Assembly (NCBI GenBank): GCA_000729835.1
Contig: JFHB01000255.1
Span: forward strand, 1 to 40,635
Direction: 5' to 3'
Origin: Atkinsonella hypoxylon
Lineage: Eukaryota > Ascomycota > Sordariomycetes > Hypocreales > Clavicipitaceae
Length of the DNA stretch: 40,635 bases
Shown: positions 22,973-32,337 of the stretch, piece by piece
Numbering within the stretch: the first letter of the stretch is position 1
How the letters are laid out: each line of letters starts with the position of its first letter
Notes under the pieces: model-generated
Databases searched by the model: none
Told to the model about the DNA's origin: nothing
The model's input: the letters and a program-made list of their open reading frames with translations, nothing else
Translations under genes and position numbers: made by a program

Positions 22973-23944
22973 AGTGTGTATGTAAATATACGTGGAAGCG
23001 ATGGGCGGTTATGTAATCGTAGACTGTATACCATGCACCGGCGCTGCGGTGGTGGGTTGGTCAGGAACTCTTCAATTTTGTGTTCAAGGCCGTCCGCTCC
23101 TGCAGATTTAGGTTCTGTGACAGCAAGGTTCCCGAAATGGTAATTGTTTTGACGCTGTTTAGTGAATGCTCCATAGCACACGTTGGCAGCTTCTCATTGG
23201 TCGAAGCGACAACCAAGCTGCTTAGTCACTGTAAGCCAGAGCAGCTTTGATGGTATGGAGAGTCTATGGACTATGGAGTAGGTAAGCCCTTTCCGTCAAC
23301 TTCCAACCTGGCTTGGCACGATGCTGTGTTTGCTGCGGGTGTCAGCGTCCACGAGAATATTATGCAAGAACTGCAAGCAGTCAGCAGAGACCATGCGTGC
23401 TGCGCAACGTACCTTGGTAATTTCTGCGGGTAGCGAGCGGTGATTGACGAGCACGAGAGTCTCGTCGTCTCGTCGTCTCCTCCCTCAGCCACTCCATTCC
23501 ATTCCATTCCATTCCATGGTGGCGGGGTTGGGTCTGCATGCCATGGCGCGGCCCTTGAGAAAAAAAGCTCACCAAGCCGAATCTCTTGACGCGGCATCCC
23601 GCTGCCCCTGAAGCAAGCAAACCTTCATTCCTTACGTAGGAAGAATTTTTACGAGGGCAACGGTCCGCAGTCAATCATGTCTGAATCATGCACGCCGTCA
23701 TTTCAAATTCAGGAACGAGGCTGGTTCATGGCAGCCTAGGGTTTTTTTTTATAAGAGCTGCACTTGACCCAGCACGAAGCAAACTGTCTTGGGTTTGACA
23801 CGCGAAGCATTAAAGGCTTGAAAAGAATACAAATTCCTCTTTTGAACTGACACGTGGCGAGTGTTCATGTTAAGCTCGTCTTCGATACTGCACCGGCATC
23901 AAGACGAGACCAATTCCGAGGGGCGATTGTCGGCCAATTACACC
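22973..23944. other. Upstream region of SIL1 and intergenic
   Basis: About 970 bp with no supported gene. It contains a short CCATT microsatellite (about 23494-23517) and A/T runs (23561-23566, 23741-23750). TACGTGG at 22990-22996, just before the SIL1 ATG, resembles an unfolded-protein-response element core but is too short and too close to the start to be relied on. Confidence 0.45.
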
Positions 23945-24205
23945 ATGTTCTCCTACATCATCCTCATTTGCCTCGCACTGGGCATTAATGCTGCACCTGC
24001 TAATCGAGATAAACACTCCCACCAAGCTATCCATCTGGAGCGTCTAGACAGACATAAACAGCACGCTCACGCTACCTCGGCTCATCAAGGCCAAGTTAGA
24101 GCCGTCTACAGCACGAGAGATACTGCCGCGCCAATGCTTGTCTCTATCACATCAGCCCATTCACACAGTGAATCTCGGCCAGAATGGGTTCGCAAGCGCC
24201 TGTAG
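23945..24205 (+). CDS. Candidate small secreted His-rich peptide
   Basis: An 86-aa frame from an ATG at 23945 (context ACACCATG). Residues 1-17 (MFSYIILICLALGINAA) form a convincing signal peptide with a cleavage site near AINAA-P or NAAPA-N. The mature peptide of about 65 residues is rich in histidine and charged residues (HSHQ, HKQHAHATSAHQ, HSHSE), has no cysteine, and ends in VRKRL with basic residues that a Kex2-type protease could recognise. No family is recognised. The frame extends upstream to another ATG at 23861, but only the 23945 start places the signal sequence at the N-terminus. It could be a lineage-specific secreted protein or a chance frame. Confidence 0.45.
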   Translation: MFSYIILICLALGINAAPANRDKHSHQAIHLERLDRHKQHAHATSAHQGQVRAVYSTRDTAAPMLVSITSAHSHSESRPEWVRKRL

Positions 24206-24480
24206 TTGCAAAAGATTCCAGCAGGTCCGGATTTATTCACTCGTTTCTAGGTTGGAGTTGATCAATTTACATCCTTGTTTGACTTTTCAAGTTTGGATGA
24301 CCATGCATAGACAGTGTTTGAGCTTGGCTGGGAGGGTCCATCAAATGTTTTGCTTCTTTTCTTGTTTTCGAGGTCTAGGAACATTTATCACTATGCAGAT
24401 ATGACAGAAAGCACACTGAGGGCATGGCCGCTTCGACTGTATTTAGGACCATCTTACTGGTAAGCGTTTTTGCCACTTAG
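24206..24480. other. Short intergenic stretch
   Basis: 275 bp, T-rich, with nothing recognised. It could be the 3' UTR of the small peptide gene. Confidence 0.3.
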
Positions 24481-24933
24481 ATGGAATATGTGAAAGCTAA
24501 TCAGAACAAGAGCAGTGTTGTTGTTCAAAAACCGTCGGTTAAGTCCATCTTCGCAAGAGAAACAACTGTCATCTTTCCGCTCCCCCCTTCCCGTATCCCT
24601 TTCTCTTCTACTTCCCTCCCGCAACTGGGACTTATTCGTCTCAGGGCCAATGCACCAGCGAACGAAGCCTTTTACGAGCAGCTGGGTCTTGGGGGCTTTG
24701 CCGGCCAGATACAGAGCCTACATGGCATAAGCTCCCCATCGATAAACGCCCATTATATGACGCACAGTGAGTTGGGCAACCAATACACGAGTTCCCAGCA
24801 TACGTATCATTATGGCTTGGATCCTCAGATTGCATCGTATTCATCGAACGCGAACCAACACATAGGCTCTATTGCGAACGAGCGAGCGGTCTTCGTGTTC
24901 GATACGCACCGTATCAAACAGTGCTTGCTATAG
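24481..24933 (+). CDS. Orphan ORF, 150 aa, hypothetical
   Basis: A single open frame from ATG to TAG. The N-terminal third is basic and proline/serine-rich; the rest (from about ANAPANEAFYEQLGLGGF) is Tyr/His/Gln/Asn-rich with low hydrophobicity. There is no signal peptide, membrane segment or family I know. The composition of the C-terminal half (QYTSSQHTYHYGLDPQIASY) resembles the disordered part of a fungal regulator, so it may be a fragment of a larger gene. It lies between the secreted-peptide candidate and a LIS1-like relic, in a stretch with other decayed sequence, so it may not be expressed. Confidence 0.3.
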   Translation: MEYVKANQNKSSVVVQKPSVKSIFARETTVIFPLPPSRIPFSSTSLPQLGLIRLRANAPANEAFYEQLGLGGFAGQIQSLHGISSPSINAHYMTHSELGNQYTSSQHTYHYGLDPQIASYSSNANQHIGSIANERAVFVFDTHRIKQCLL

Positions 24934-25251
24934 CAGAGATAATATTAATGTTGTAGTTTCGTCTCCAAGTGAACATGCAGTGAATTTGTGAATGCAGACG
25001 TTCTCAATTTTAAAACTTCTTGCCCTATATACGTGTCTAATCCAGCCTTTTGAAGTAGTGAGTGAATGTGGAAACAGCGGACGCCTGCAAGCTTGTGGAG
25101 GCTCATGCGAACGCCCATTGTGCTTAAGCGTTGTTGGGCATGGGCATGGGCGTCCACGGACACGCGCGGCCACAGCACCGTTTGGCTAGTGCAGTTGATA
25201 TTCGGCATGCCTAGCAGACTGTGCCGATGACCAACGCCAAGTTGGCCTTGC

Positions 25252-25450
25252 GTGAGGGTAATGGAAGGTGTTCATGAACAATTTGTCACATGTCTAAAGT
25301 GGGCACCTGATGTTTCTAAGACCACAAGCTCACTCGTCTGCGAATCTGCTAGTGAACAAGTTGATGTACATTCGAGGGCAATGCCCTTGAAAGAACAGAC
25401 ACGCTGTGTTGTCGCCACGGGCAGCATGGATATGACTTTAAATAAATGTT
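25252..25450 (+). pseudogene. Decayed fragment resembling LIS1/NudF/PAC1 C-terminus
   Basis: Fungal LIS1/NudF (dynein regulator) proteins end with a WD40 segment of the form VHE-FVTCLRWAP, then a variable loop, then QIRCVIATGGVD-KLRIFAN. Here the frame reads GVHEQFVTCLKWAP, a variable Ser/Glu-rich loop of about 35 residues, then QTRCVVATGSMDMTLNKCF: the same two blocks in the same order and spacing. The upstream WD40 repeats are absent, the final IFAN end is lost and the frame runs on into unrelated sequence to 25713. Just upstream, degenerate codons (near 25228) could derive from the preceding SDDRTLRCWD segment but are out of frame. I read this as a partial, dead duplicate. The comparison is from memory, not alignment. 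Confidence 0.55.
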
Positions 25451-27272
25451 TTCATTGGTTGAATTTCTTCAATGAAGTTGTGCACATGGCGAGGATGACA
25501 AAACAACGACAGGAGTACGTGGTAACATGTAAGAACGACGACTCAAACTCAAAGCCAAAGAGTTGCATAAGCCACGGGGTAATGACGCCACCTCTGCATT
25601 TGACGTCACGCAATGCCTCTCGTTCCCATCGTGGTCGTCTGGCTGCCGTAGACATGGGGGCACCCGGCCCGGACCGCTTTTGGCCTGCTCCCCGTCGAGA
25701 CTACCTCCCGTAACATAGATGAGCCTGACACACCGTCAAAGCTGTTACAGACTATATCGCATTTGGGCTTCACTTAATCAATCACGATGATTCAAAGCTC
25801 CATATGTACAGTAAAGTCCATCAATGATAAATATAACACTGCCTTCACAAATCAATGATATTGATATAATATGATATAATATGATATAATATCTGAAGAT
25901 GGTGCACGCTGCAGATACCTCATTCCTAGCATACATGACACAAGTAATTATTGCCGTTAGCTCCTTGCCTCGGATGCGCTTGGGATCGTACCAGATCATG
26001 CCGTTAATATGAAATTGAACTGATTGAATGCATCGTAAATAATTAGGGAATACATAACGGGTTATCTTTCTTATTTGAACGTTCATGTGAACCTTGTCAA
26101 TTTAATGTGCAATGGCGCAAATCGCCGAAACGTAAGACCGCCCAAAATTGCTATTTTTAGCCAATGATGAGAATGTTTCGATGATGGCGCCTTAAATAGA
26201 CAAGATATACCCAATCATACCAAGTTCACAATAAATCTTCTATGACTTACTTTCTCCCACGGTGTAGGAGAGAACAAGACGGAACGTTTCATGCTGCGCC
26301 TCAACAAGTGGAACCACTTAGTTTTTCCCTCTTAATCAGGCTGTCAATCTGAGGAACACAACACTTGGGCAATTTGAAACTCGTGATAATACGCAGAGGC
26401 ATACACATACATGTGGCGGGCTCTATCACTTCGATAACCGAACGGGAGGGGGTGGGTATATGAAAGCGATCTGCATCGGAACTTTGTACATACTCCAAGT
26501 CCGACTGGAGGAAGCTGCCCCCGGGGGGTGGTCGAATTACATGACGCATCCTAAGGAGAAATAATGGGTTGCGCGAACCGTCATGAAATCTGTCCCCTCG
26601 CACCTGCCATGGCTGGTGGGTTGCAAATGCCTACCCAGTATGAGTGTTACTTGGCGCGCGATGGTACCTACTAGAATACCATTGCGCGCCACCCCGTTTT
26701 CGGTAAGAGCTCACGCAGTATTAGCGGTCATTATCACCGAGCTCTCGGTAAAAAAACAGGGCGGCGCGGGTAATCGCTAATTACTCCGTACGTACCTACC
26801 TTAGGCAGGGCACCTGGCTAGGCACGTATGTACGGCGGTGTACGGAGTAGGTGCTCCATAGTTACTCTATCAAGTTGGGCGGGAGCTACCAGGTCTCGAA
26901 GCTATGACCAAGTCGATCGGTACTAAAGACATGCATGGCCCCCTTGTCAGCTCGTCTCCTGAGGCCAGCCATTCATTGGCTTTGCATTACCACTTTGTGA
27001 CATTCTCGATCCAGCATCGTGAGTGCAACGGCTTGTTCGAACCGGTCGCTCATTCATCTCCCTCCCTTCTCTGCACATTACTGATGACTCTCCTCGACGT
27101 CGCAACTGTTATCGACTAAGGGTTCACGTCAAATGAGTACGTCGAACGAAAGCGACTTGAATTTACCATCGCCTCGAACAACAAGCGTTTTCCCGCGTCG
27201 AGAACGCTTGGATCTGGCGCACTCCATCGAGACTATCTGAATACAGGACGAAGAAGACACGGTCGCGACAAG
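25451..27272. other. Intergenic, AT-richer, no supported gene
   Basis: About 1.8 kb. It holds a three-copy decamer (ATGATATAAT type, about 25862-25892), and TACGGAGTA motifs in opposite orientation at 26782-26790 and 26841-26849 flanking a CCTACC/GGCTAGG stretch. The last 150 bp before 27273 are the likely promoter and leader of the glutaredoxin gene. Confidence 0.5.
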
Positions 27273-28179
27273 ATGCCTTCGCCGCGTCGAATGCGCCTTG
27301 TTTTCCTGGTTGTCATCGTCACCGTTGTCCTAATCGTTTTCTACTCTTCTCGGCCGAGCCAGGAGTCCCACCCAACTCAAGACTTCCACCACAGAACCAT
27401 GGATGGAATGAAAAGAGATGCGCCTCCAGGGCAAGCCATCATAAATGTAAAAACAGGCAAGAAGGCGGGCTACATTCCTGCAGACAAAGACGGCGACGGC
27501 GATGTTGATGAGGACGACAGGAGGGCTGCCACAGAGAGGCAAATGGCCTTGAAGCAGGCCGAGCAAAAGGCCAAAGACAATGCCAATATGAAAGGAGGGT
27601 TGAAGCCCGATGTGCCAAGTGAGATTGTCGGCAAGGGCAACTCTGCCATTGGGCAACCCAACAAGGGGAAAATGGAGGTAGTCAACGTACCAGGTAAATC
27701 GACGGAAAAGACAAAAAGCAAGGCCAAGGAAACCCAGGAGGAGCATGACGCCGAGTCTGAGCTTAACGCGATTCTTAAGAAGTCGCCCGGTGAGTTACTC
27801 CAAGCAAAAGCAACAGCTGAAATCTGACTAGTCATACTAATATTACCGTCTCTGAATAGTTGTCATCTTCTCCAAGTCGTACTGTCCCCATTCCAAGAGG
27901 GCCAAGGGCGTGCTGCTCGACAAGTACATGATTACACCTGAGCCTTACGTTGTCGAGCTTAACGAGCATCCCATGGGCGCTTTGTTGCAAGATTTGCTGC
28001 ATGAAAAGACTGGCCGTAGGACAGTGCCGAATGTCCTTATCAATGGCATCAGCATAGGCGGCGGAGACGACATTGTGGATCTTGATAACCAGAATAAGCT
28101 TGCTGGTAAGATTAAGATGCTTGGAAATAAGCGTGTTCAGGTATCGGAGAGATTTACCACAGGCAAGAACAAAGTCTAA
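27273..28179 (+). CDS. Membrane-anchored glutaredoxin (Grx6/7-like)
   Basis: Glutathione-dependent oxidoreductase predicted to act in the secretory pathway. Two exons (27273-27789, 27860-28179) give 278 aa. Residues 8-24 are a hydrophobic signal anchor, so the rest should face the ER/Golgi lumen. A long charged linker follows. It includes DKDGDGDVDEDD (71-82), which fits the EF-hand loop spacing, and a Lys/Glu/Gln-rich stretch (83-165) likely to be helical or disordered. The glutaredoxin fold occupies about 172-270, with active site CPHS (Cys181; the resolving Cys is Ser, hence monothiol), TVPN (228-231) and GGGDD (239-243) for glutathione binding. Splicing restores VVIFSKSYCPHS. The domain is complete. 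The linker is longer than in yeast Grx6/7. Confidence 0.9.
27790..27859 (+). other. Glutaredoxin gene intron, 70 nt
   Basis: GTGAGT donor, branch-like TACTAAT, and AATAG acceptor; phase 1. It separates the linker from the catalytic domain. Confidence 0.88.
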
Positions 28180-29202
28180 GTGGGCACACGGACGGCAAAT
28201 CTTGCTTGAAAGAGGCCGAAAAAAAAACCAAAGCAAGAAGAACCATCTGCCGGGATGTCGTGTCAAACTACATTCGGAAAATGGTTTTATTGGTGTTGTG
28301 GTCATGTTTTAGGGGCTGAGGAGCGCTGGCAGTTCAGCTGGCTGGGCAACAAATGGTCTTTAGAAACAGAATTACGGTGCATTTGATATCAACGGAGTTC
28401 GGCGTCAGTGCTTTGGTGCACCAGAAGGTTGGTGAGTCTGGCACGTTGAGGAGGCAAGCCTGTTATCGAAGGCACGATTCATTCTTCTGGGGATGAAGGG
28501 ACTATGACTACATTGTAATCCTACACTAAGTAGCTTCAAGTATCAATATGATGCCGCAGTTTGGGCACCCTGCTGGAGAGCATTATTGCTGTGGACGAGG
28601 ATAGAAGAGAAAGAAAGGTGATGTGGAGGTCACAACACAGATGCAAACCAGTATTTACAAAGGATAGGAAATGCTGCCGCAGGAAGAAGCCTCGCCTCCG
28701 GTGCATGCAGCCCAGCAGACGGATATCCCATCGATTCTCGCATATCTGTTATCTGTCCCAGCAGCTTCTACTGTTGGATCACGAGCCCCGCCTACCGCTC
28801 GGCAGGATGCCAAGGAGGGCAAGCACACGTCGAATTTCGTGGACCCTGGCTTCATGACGGAGCTGATGAGGCCGGCCAGGATTTAAGAAGGGGTGCTGTC
28901 TGCTTGCTTTATGAGATGACAAAGAACCGACGGATGGGCATTGAAATTTATAAAGAAAAAAAAAAAAGAAGAAGATCTGTTTGTGATTGCTGAGGCTAGG
29001 CCACTTGAAGGATAGGGAACGGGGGAAGCACGGGAAATACGGTTGAAGGATATAAAGTCTTCCTTTTACTTTGTTCGCTTCGTTGAAAACAACTCGAGGG
29101 GTGGCGATTCAACAGTGTCAGCTCTGTTGAGTTTACCCTGGCCGAGTCGGTGCGAAATATGTAGCAAGTAATGTCGTTTTGCGTCTTGCTGTAGCGTCTG
29201 TT
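28180..29202. other. Intergenic region after glutaredoxin gene
   Basis: About 1 kb. It contains the probable 3' UTR, an A/G tract at 28953-28975 and a plus-strand frame of 71 codons (28671-28886; MLPQEEASPPVHAAQ...) with fairly protein-like composition but no known family. I do not call that frame a gene. Confidence 0.45.
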
Positions 29203-29482
29203 GTTGATGCGTTGATTTGTTGATGCGTTGATTTGTTGATGCGTTGATTTGTTGATGCGTTGATTTGTTGATGCGTTGATTTGTTGATGCGTTGATTTGT
29301 TGATGCGTTGATTTGTTGATGCGTTGATTTGTTGATGCGTTGATTTGTTGATGCGTTGATTTGTTGATGCGTTGATTTGTTGATGCGTTGATTTGTTGAT
29401 GCGTTGATTTGTTGATGCGTTGATTTGTTGATGCGTTGATTTGTTGATGCGTTGATTTGTTGATGCGTTGATGCGTTGATGC
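29203..29482. repeat. 16-bp minisatellite built from two 8-mers
   Basis: Sixteen perfect head-to-tail copies of GTTGATGCGTTGATTT (29203-29458) followed by three copies of the half-unit GTTGATGC (29459-29482). There are no mismatches over 280 bp, which points to recent expansion or strong homogenisation. In the minus-strand frame it would read as a 16-residue repeat (INKSTHQQINASTNQR), but the flanks give no support for a protein. Confidence 0.95.
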
Positions 29483-30049
29483 GTTATGATTAATAACGCC
29501 GAGTCCCGTGCTAATTACTCGAGACCCACTGTAAAAGCTCAAGCTGCTCCGGCACTCCACGGGGGACTGACTAGCTCTGCCCAGAAACGACCTGCCTCGG
29601 CTCGGAAAAGGCAGCAGCAAAATGCGGGGTTCAGAGTCAGCAAAGACCGGAGAGGTTGGTTGGTGATCACGTGTTGGGACGGGATCGCAGCCCGTGTGGG
29701 TATTGCACGGAGTGCCGCGTTCTCCTCTTCGTCTTGTTCCGGCCTCGGATTCAACCGTTTCAACCGTCTCTCGCTCGCTCTTTCTCTTGAGCCGAGTTTC
29801 CGTAAATCACAAGCATGGGTCAGGCTATTCCGACTTGCCCGCATAGCTCCAGGCGGCAGACCAGAACTTGTCATAGAAGCTAGTTGTTCTCCATCAACTG
29901 ACGATGCTCCCCGTCCTCCTCCTGTTTTGTCGTCTGTTCCTTCAGTTCATAGCTGCCCATTCTCAATAGTCTTTCCGCGTGGTTCCTGTTTCTAGCTCTA
30001 GCACTCGGTCTCGCCCTCTCGCCGCCTCCTCTCCTCTCACCCTTCGACA
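29483..30049. promoter_or_regulatory. Upstream region of the acyl-CoA synthetase gene
   Basis: 567 bp with pyrimidine-rich segments (29720-29790, 29905-29945, 30005-30045), the last ending just before the ATG as is common for well-expressed fungal genes. An open frame of 169 codons crosses it but looks non-coding. No specific site is claimed. Confidence 0.45.
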
Positions 30050-32337
30050 ATGGGACAGCAGACTGCCGCTGGGGTATTGGCCAGCAAATATGCCAAACCG
30101 CCTCCACCAGGGAAACCTCATGCCGTTCCCGTGCCGGGCACAGAGAAGCCCGGAAGAACTCCCATTTACAGACACTGGCAGTTCCGGGACAAGCCCTTGG
30201 TCCACACTCTCGATCCTCAAGCGCGTACCGTGCACGACTTATTCGAGCAGACGGTGCAGAGAGTCCCCCAAAACCGGTGCATGGGAATCCGCCGCTGGTT
30301 CCCAGAAAAGCAAACTTGGGATAGCAAGTATACCTGGATGACATACGCCGAGGTTGCCGAGCGTCGCAAGAACTTTGGCGCTGGTCTCGTCGAGATACAC
30401 AAGCGTATTGGGCATGCGGCCGATAAGTATGGTGTTGGAGTCTGGAGCCAGAATAGGCCCGAGGTGCAGATTACAGGTGCGTCGAAACACTTGAATCAAA
30501 GATTTTGTTTTTCTTAAAAAAAAAAAAAAAGAAACCAGTTCAAGAAGGACATTTCGTAAATGCTAACATGATCTGTTTCGCCAACAACAAGATCTTGCTT
30601 GTATGTCTCAGAGCCTCTATTCCGTCTTCCTCTATGAATCATTGGGTCCGGAATCAACAGGGTACATTGTTAATCATGCCGAGCTTGCTTGTGTGGTATG
30701 CTCCATCTCTCATATTCCAACTCTCCTGAAGCTCGCTCCTCGCCTGCCTAGGCTCAAGCTGATCATCTCTCTTGACCCTCTCGACGATGGAGAATTGCCA
30801 GGAAACTCAAAGGGAGCGGTGCTGAACAACCTGGCCTCTGATCACGGTATCCAAATTTTCTCCATCAAAGAAGTTGAGAAAATTGGCGTTGAATTCGGCC
30901 GGCAGATGCGGCCTGCCGCACCCGAGGATCTGTATACCATCAACTACACATCTGGTACGACGGGTCCCCCGAAAGGAGTTCTCTTAACCCATGCCGCGAC
31001 GCTTGCTGGCAACTCCGCATCTCGTATTGGTGGAAATATGTCAAGTAGTGATGTCGGCCTATCATATCTGCCTTTGGCGCACGTGTTGGAGAGGCTGGTT
31101 GAGCATGTCGGATTCGCTGAAGGTGCCAGCATGGGGTTCTTCCGCGGAGACATGCTCGGCTTGCTTGAGGATTTGAATATTCTTCAACCCACCGGTTTCG
31201 TGTCTGTTCCTCGTTTGTACAACCGCTTTTACAGCGCCATCAAAGCTGGCACAGTCGATGCCAAGGGCTTCCGAGGAACGCTCTCCAAGCGCGTCCTGGA
31301 GACAAAATTGGCCTTGATGAGGCAGCCAGCCGGACAAGCCACGTCAACACATTGGTTATGGGATCGCGTTTTTACGCCCAAAGTCAGAGGCAAGGTCGGG
31401 CTGGCAAGAGCAGATCGCATGGTGTCGGGCAGCGCACCTCTGGATCCCAAGGTTCAAGATTTCCTGAGCGCCATGTTTGGCGTCAGAATTTACCAGGGCT
31501 ATGGCATGACTGAGACGAACGGGGCGTGCCTCGTACCACTTGAAGGCGACTATGACACAGGGCATGTCGGGCCTCCAAGTCCTTGCGCCGAGATATGCTT
31601 GGAGTCCATTCCCGAACTCGAATACACTGTCCATGACAAGCCGTATCCCCGTGGTGAAATCCTGGTGCGTGGCCCGATCATGTTCTCGGGATACCACCAG
31701 AACGAGGAGGAGAACAAAAGGGTGATTGAACCAGACGGATGGTTCCACACCGGCGACGTGGCCACGATTGACGAACTCGGCCGGTTCATCATCATCGACC
31801 GCAAGAAGAACGTGCTCAAGCTATCACAGGGCGAATACGTGGCCCCGGAGCGGCTCGAAAACATCTACGCGGCAAACTGCAACCTGATTGCCATCCCATT
31901 CGTGCACGGCGACAGCACGGAATCAGCGCTCGTGGGCATCTTTGGCGTCAACCCCGAGACGTTTGCGCCCTTTGCGTCCAGGATCACCGGAAAGACCATC
32001 GGCCAGGATGACATGGATGCCTTGAGGAGCGCGGTCCGAGACCCCCGCGTGACGAAGGAGTTTCTCAACATCTTGCACGCGATCGGGAGGAAGACCAAGT
32101 TCAACAAGTACGAGAACGTGGCCAACGTGCTCCTGGCCGTTGATCCCTTCACCCTGGACAACGAGCTTCTCACCCCGACGTAAGTGCCCTGGCTGCCTCG
32201 ACATGAAAAACAAGTGCTGACTTGAGCTTTCCAGGCTCAAATTGAAGAGAATGCAGGTCGTGAAAGCGTACCGAGAGGATATCGACCGCATGTATGCGGA
32301 AATTAATAGCCAGCAGCGTGAGAAGGGCAAGCTGTGA
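30050..32337 (+). CDS. Long-chain fatty acid-CoA ligase
   Basis: Activates long-chain fatty acids to acyl-CoA with ATP, through an acyl-adenylate, for lipid synthesis or beta-oxidation; homologous to yeast Faa proteins. Three exons (30050-30476, 30592-32179, 32235-32337) give 705 aa. The adenylate-forming signatures are intact: YTSGTTGPPKG (261-271, phosphate loop), YGMTETNG (446-453) and DGWFHTGD (524-531), continuing into the FACS motif through GRFIIIDRKKNVLKLSQGEY. Both introns are GT-AG; the first restores ITDLACMSQSLY, the second adds a conserved 34-residue tail. The protein ends EKGKL, which is only a weak match to a peroxisomal PTS1 signal because Gly replaces Ser/Ala/Cys. There is no signal peptide. 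It converges with the Zn2Cys6 gene. Confidence 0.95.
30477..30591 (+). other. Acyl-CoA synthetase intron 1, 115 nt
   Basis: GTGCGT donor and CAACAAG acceptor; contains an A15 run and a branch-like TGCTAAC. Phase 1 join G|AT gives Asp of TDLAC. Confidence 0.85.
32180..32234 (+). other. Acyl-CoA synthetase intron 2, 55 nt
   Basis: GTAAGT donor, GTGCTGAC branch region, CCAG acceptor; phase 2. Without it the frame stops immediately after LLTPT. Confidence 0.88.

Noticed and set aside
22990..22996. TACGTGG as an unfolded-protein-response element for SIL1
   Set aside because: A 7-base match a few tens of bases from the start codon is expected by chance and is probably inside the transcript.
28671..28886. 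71-codon plus-strand frame MLPQEEASPPVHAAQ...
   Set aside because: Somewhat protein-like but short, overlapped by other open frames and without recognised homology.
29066..29620. 184-codon minus-strand frame with a 16-residue repeat
   Set aside because: The repeat is the 16-bp minisatellite, which is open in all frames; the flanks show no coding character.
29486..29995. 169-codon frame upstream of the acyl-CoA synthetase
   Set aside because: Ser/Pro/Arg-rich reading of a pyrimidine-rich promoter, beginning at the end of the minisatellite.
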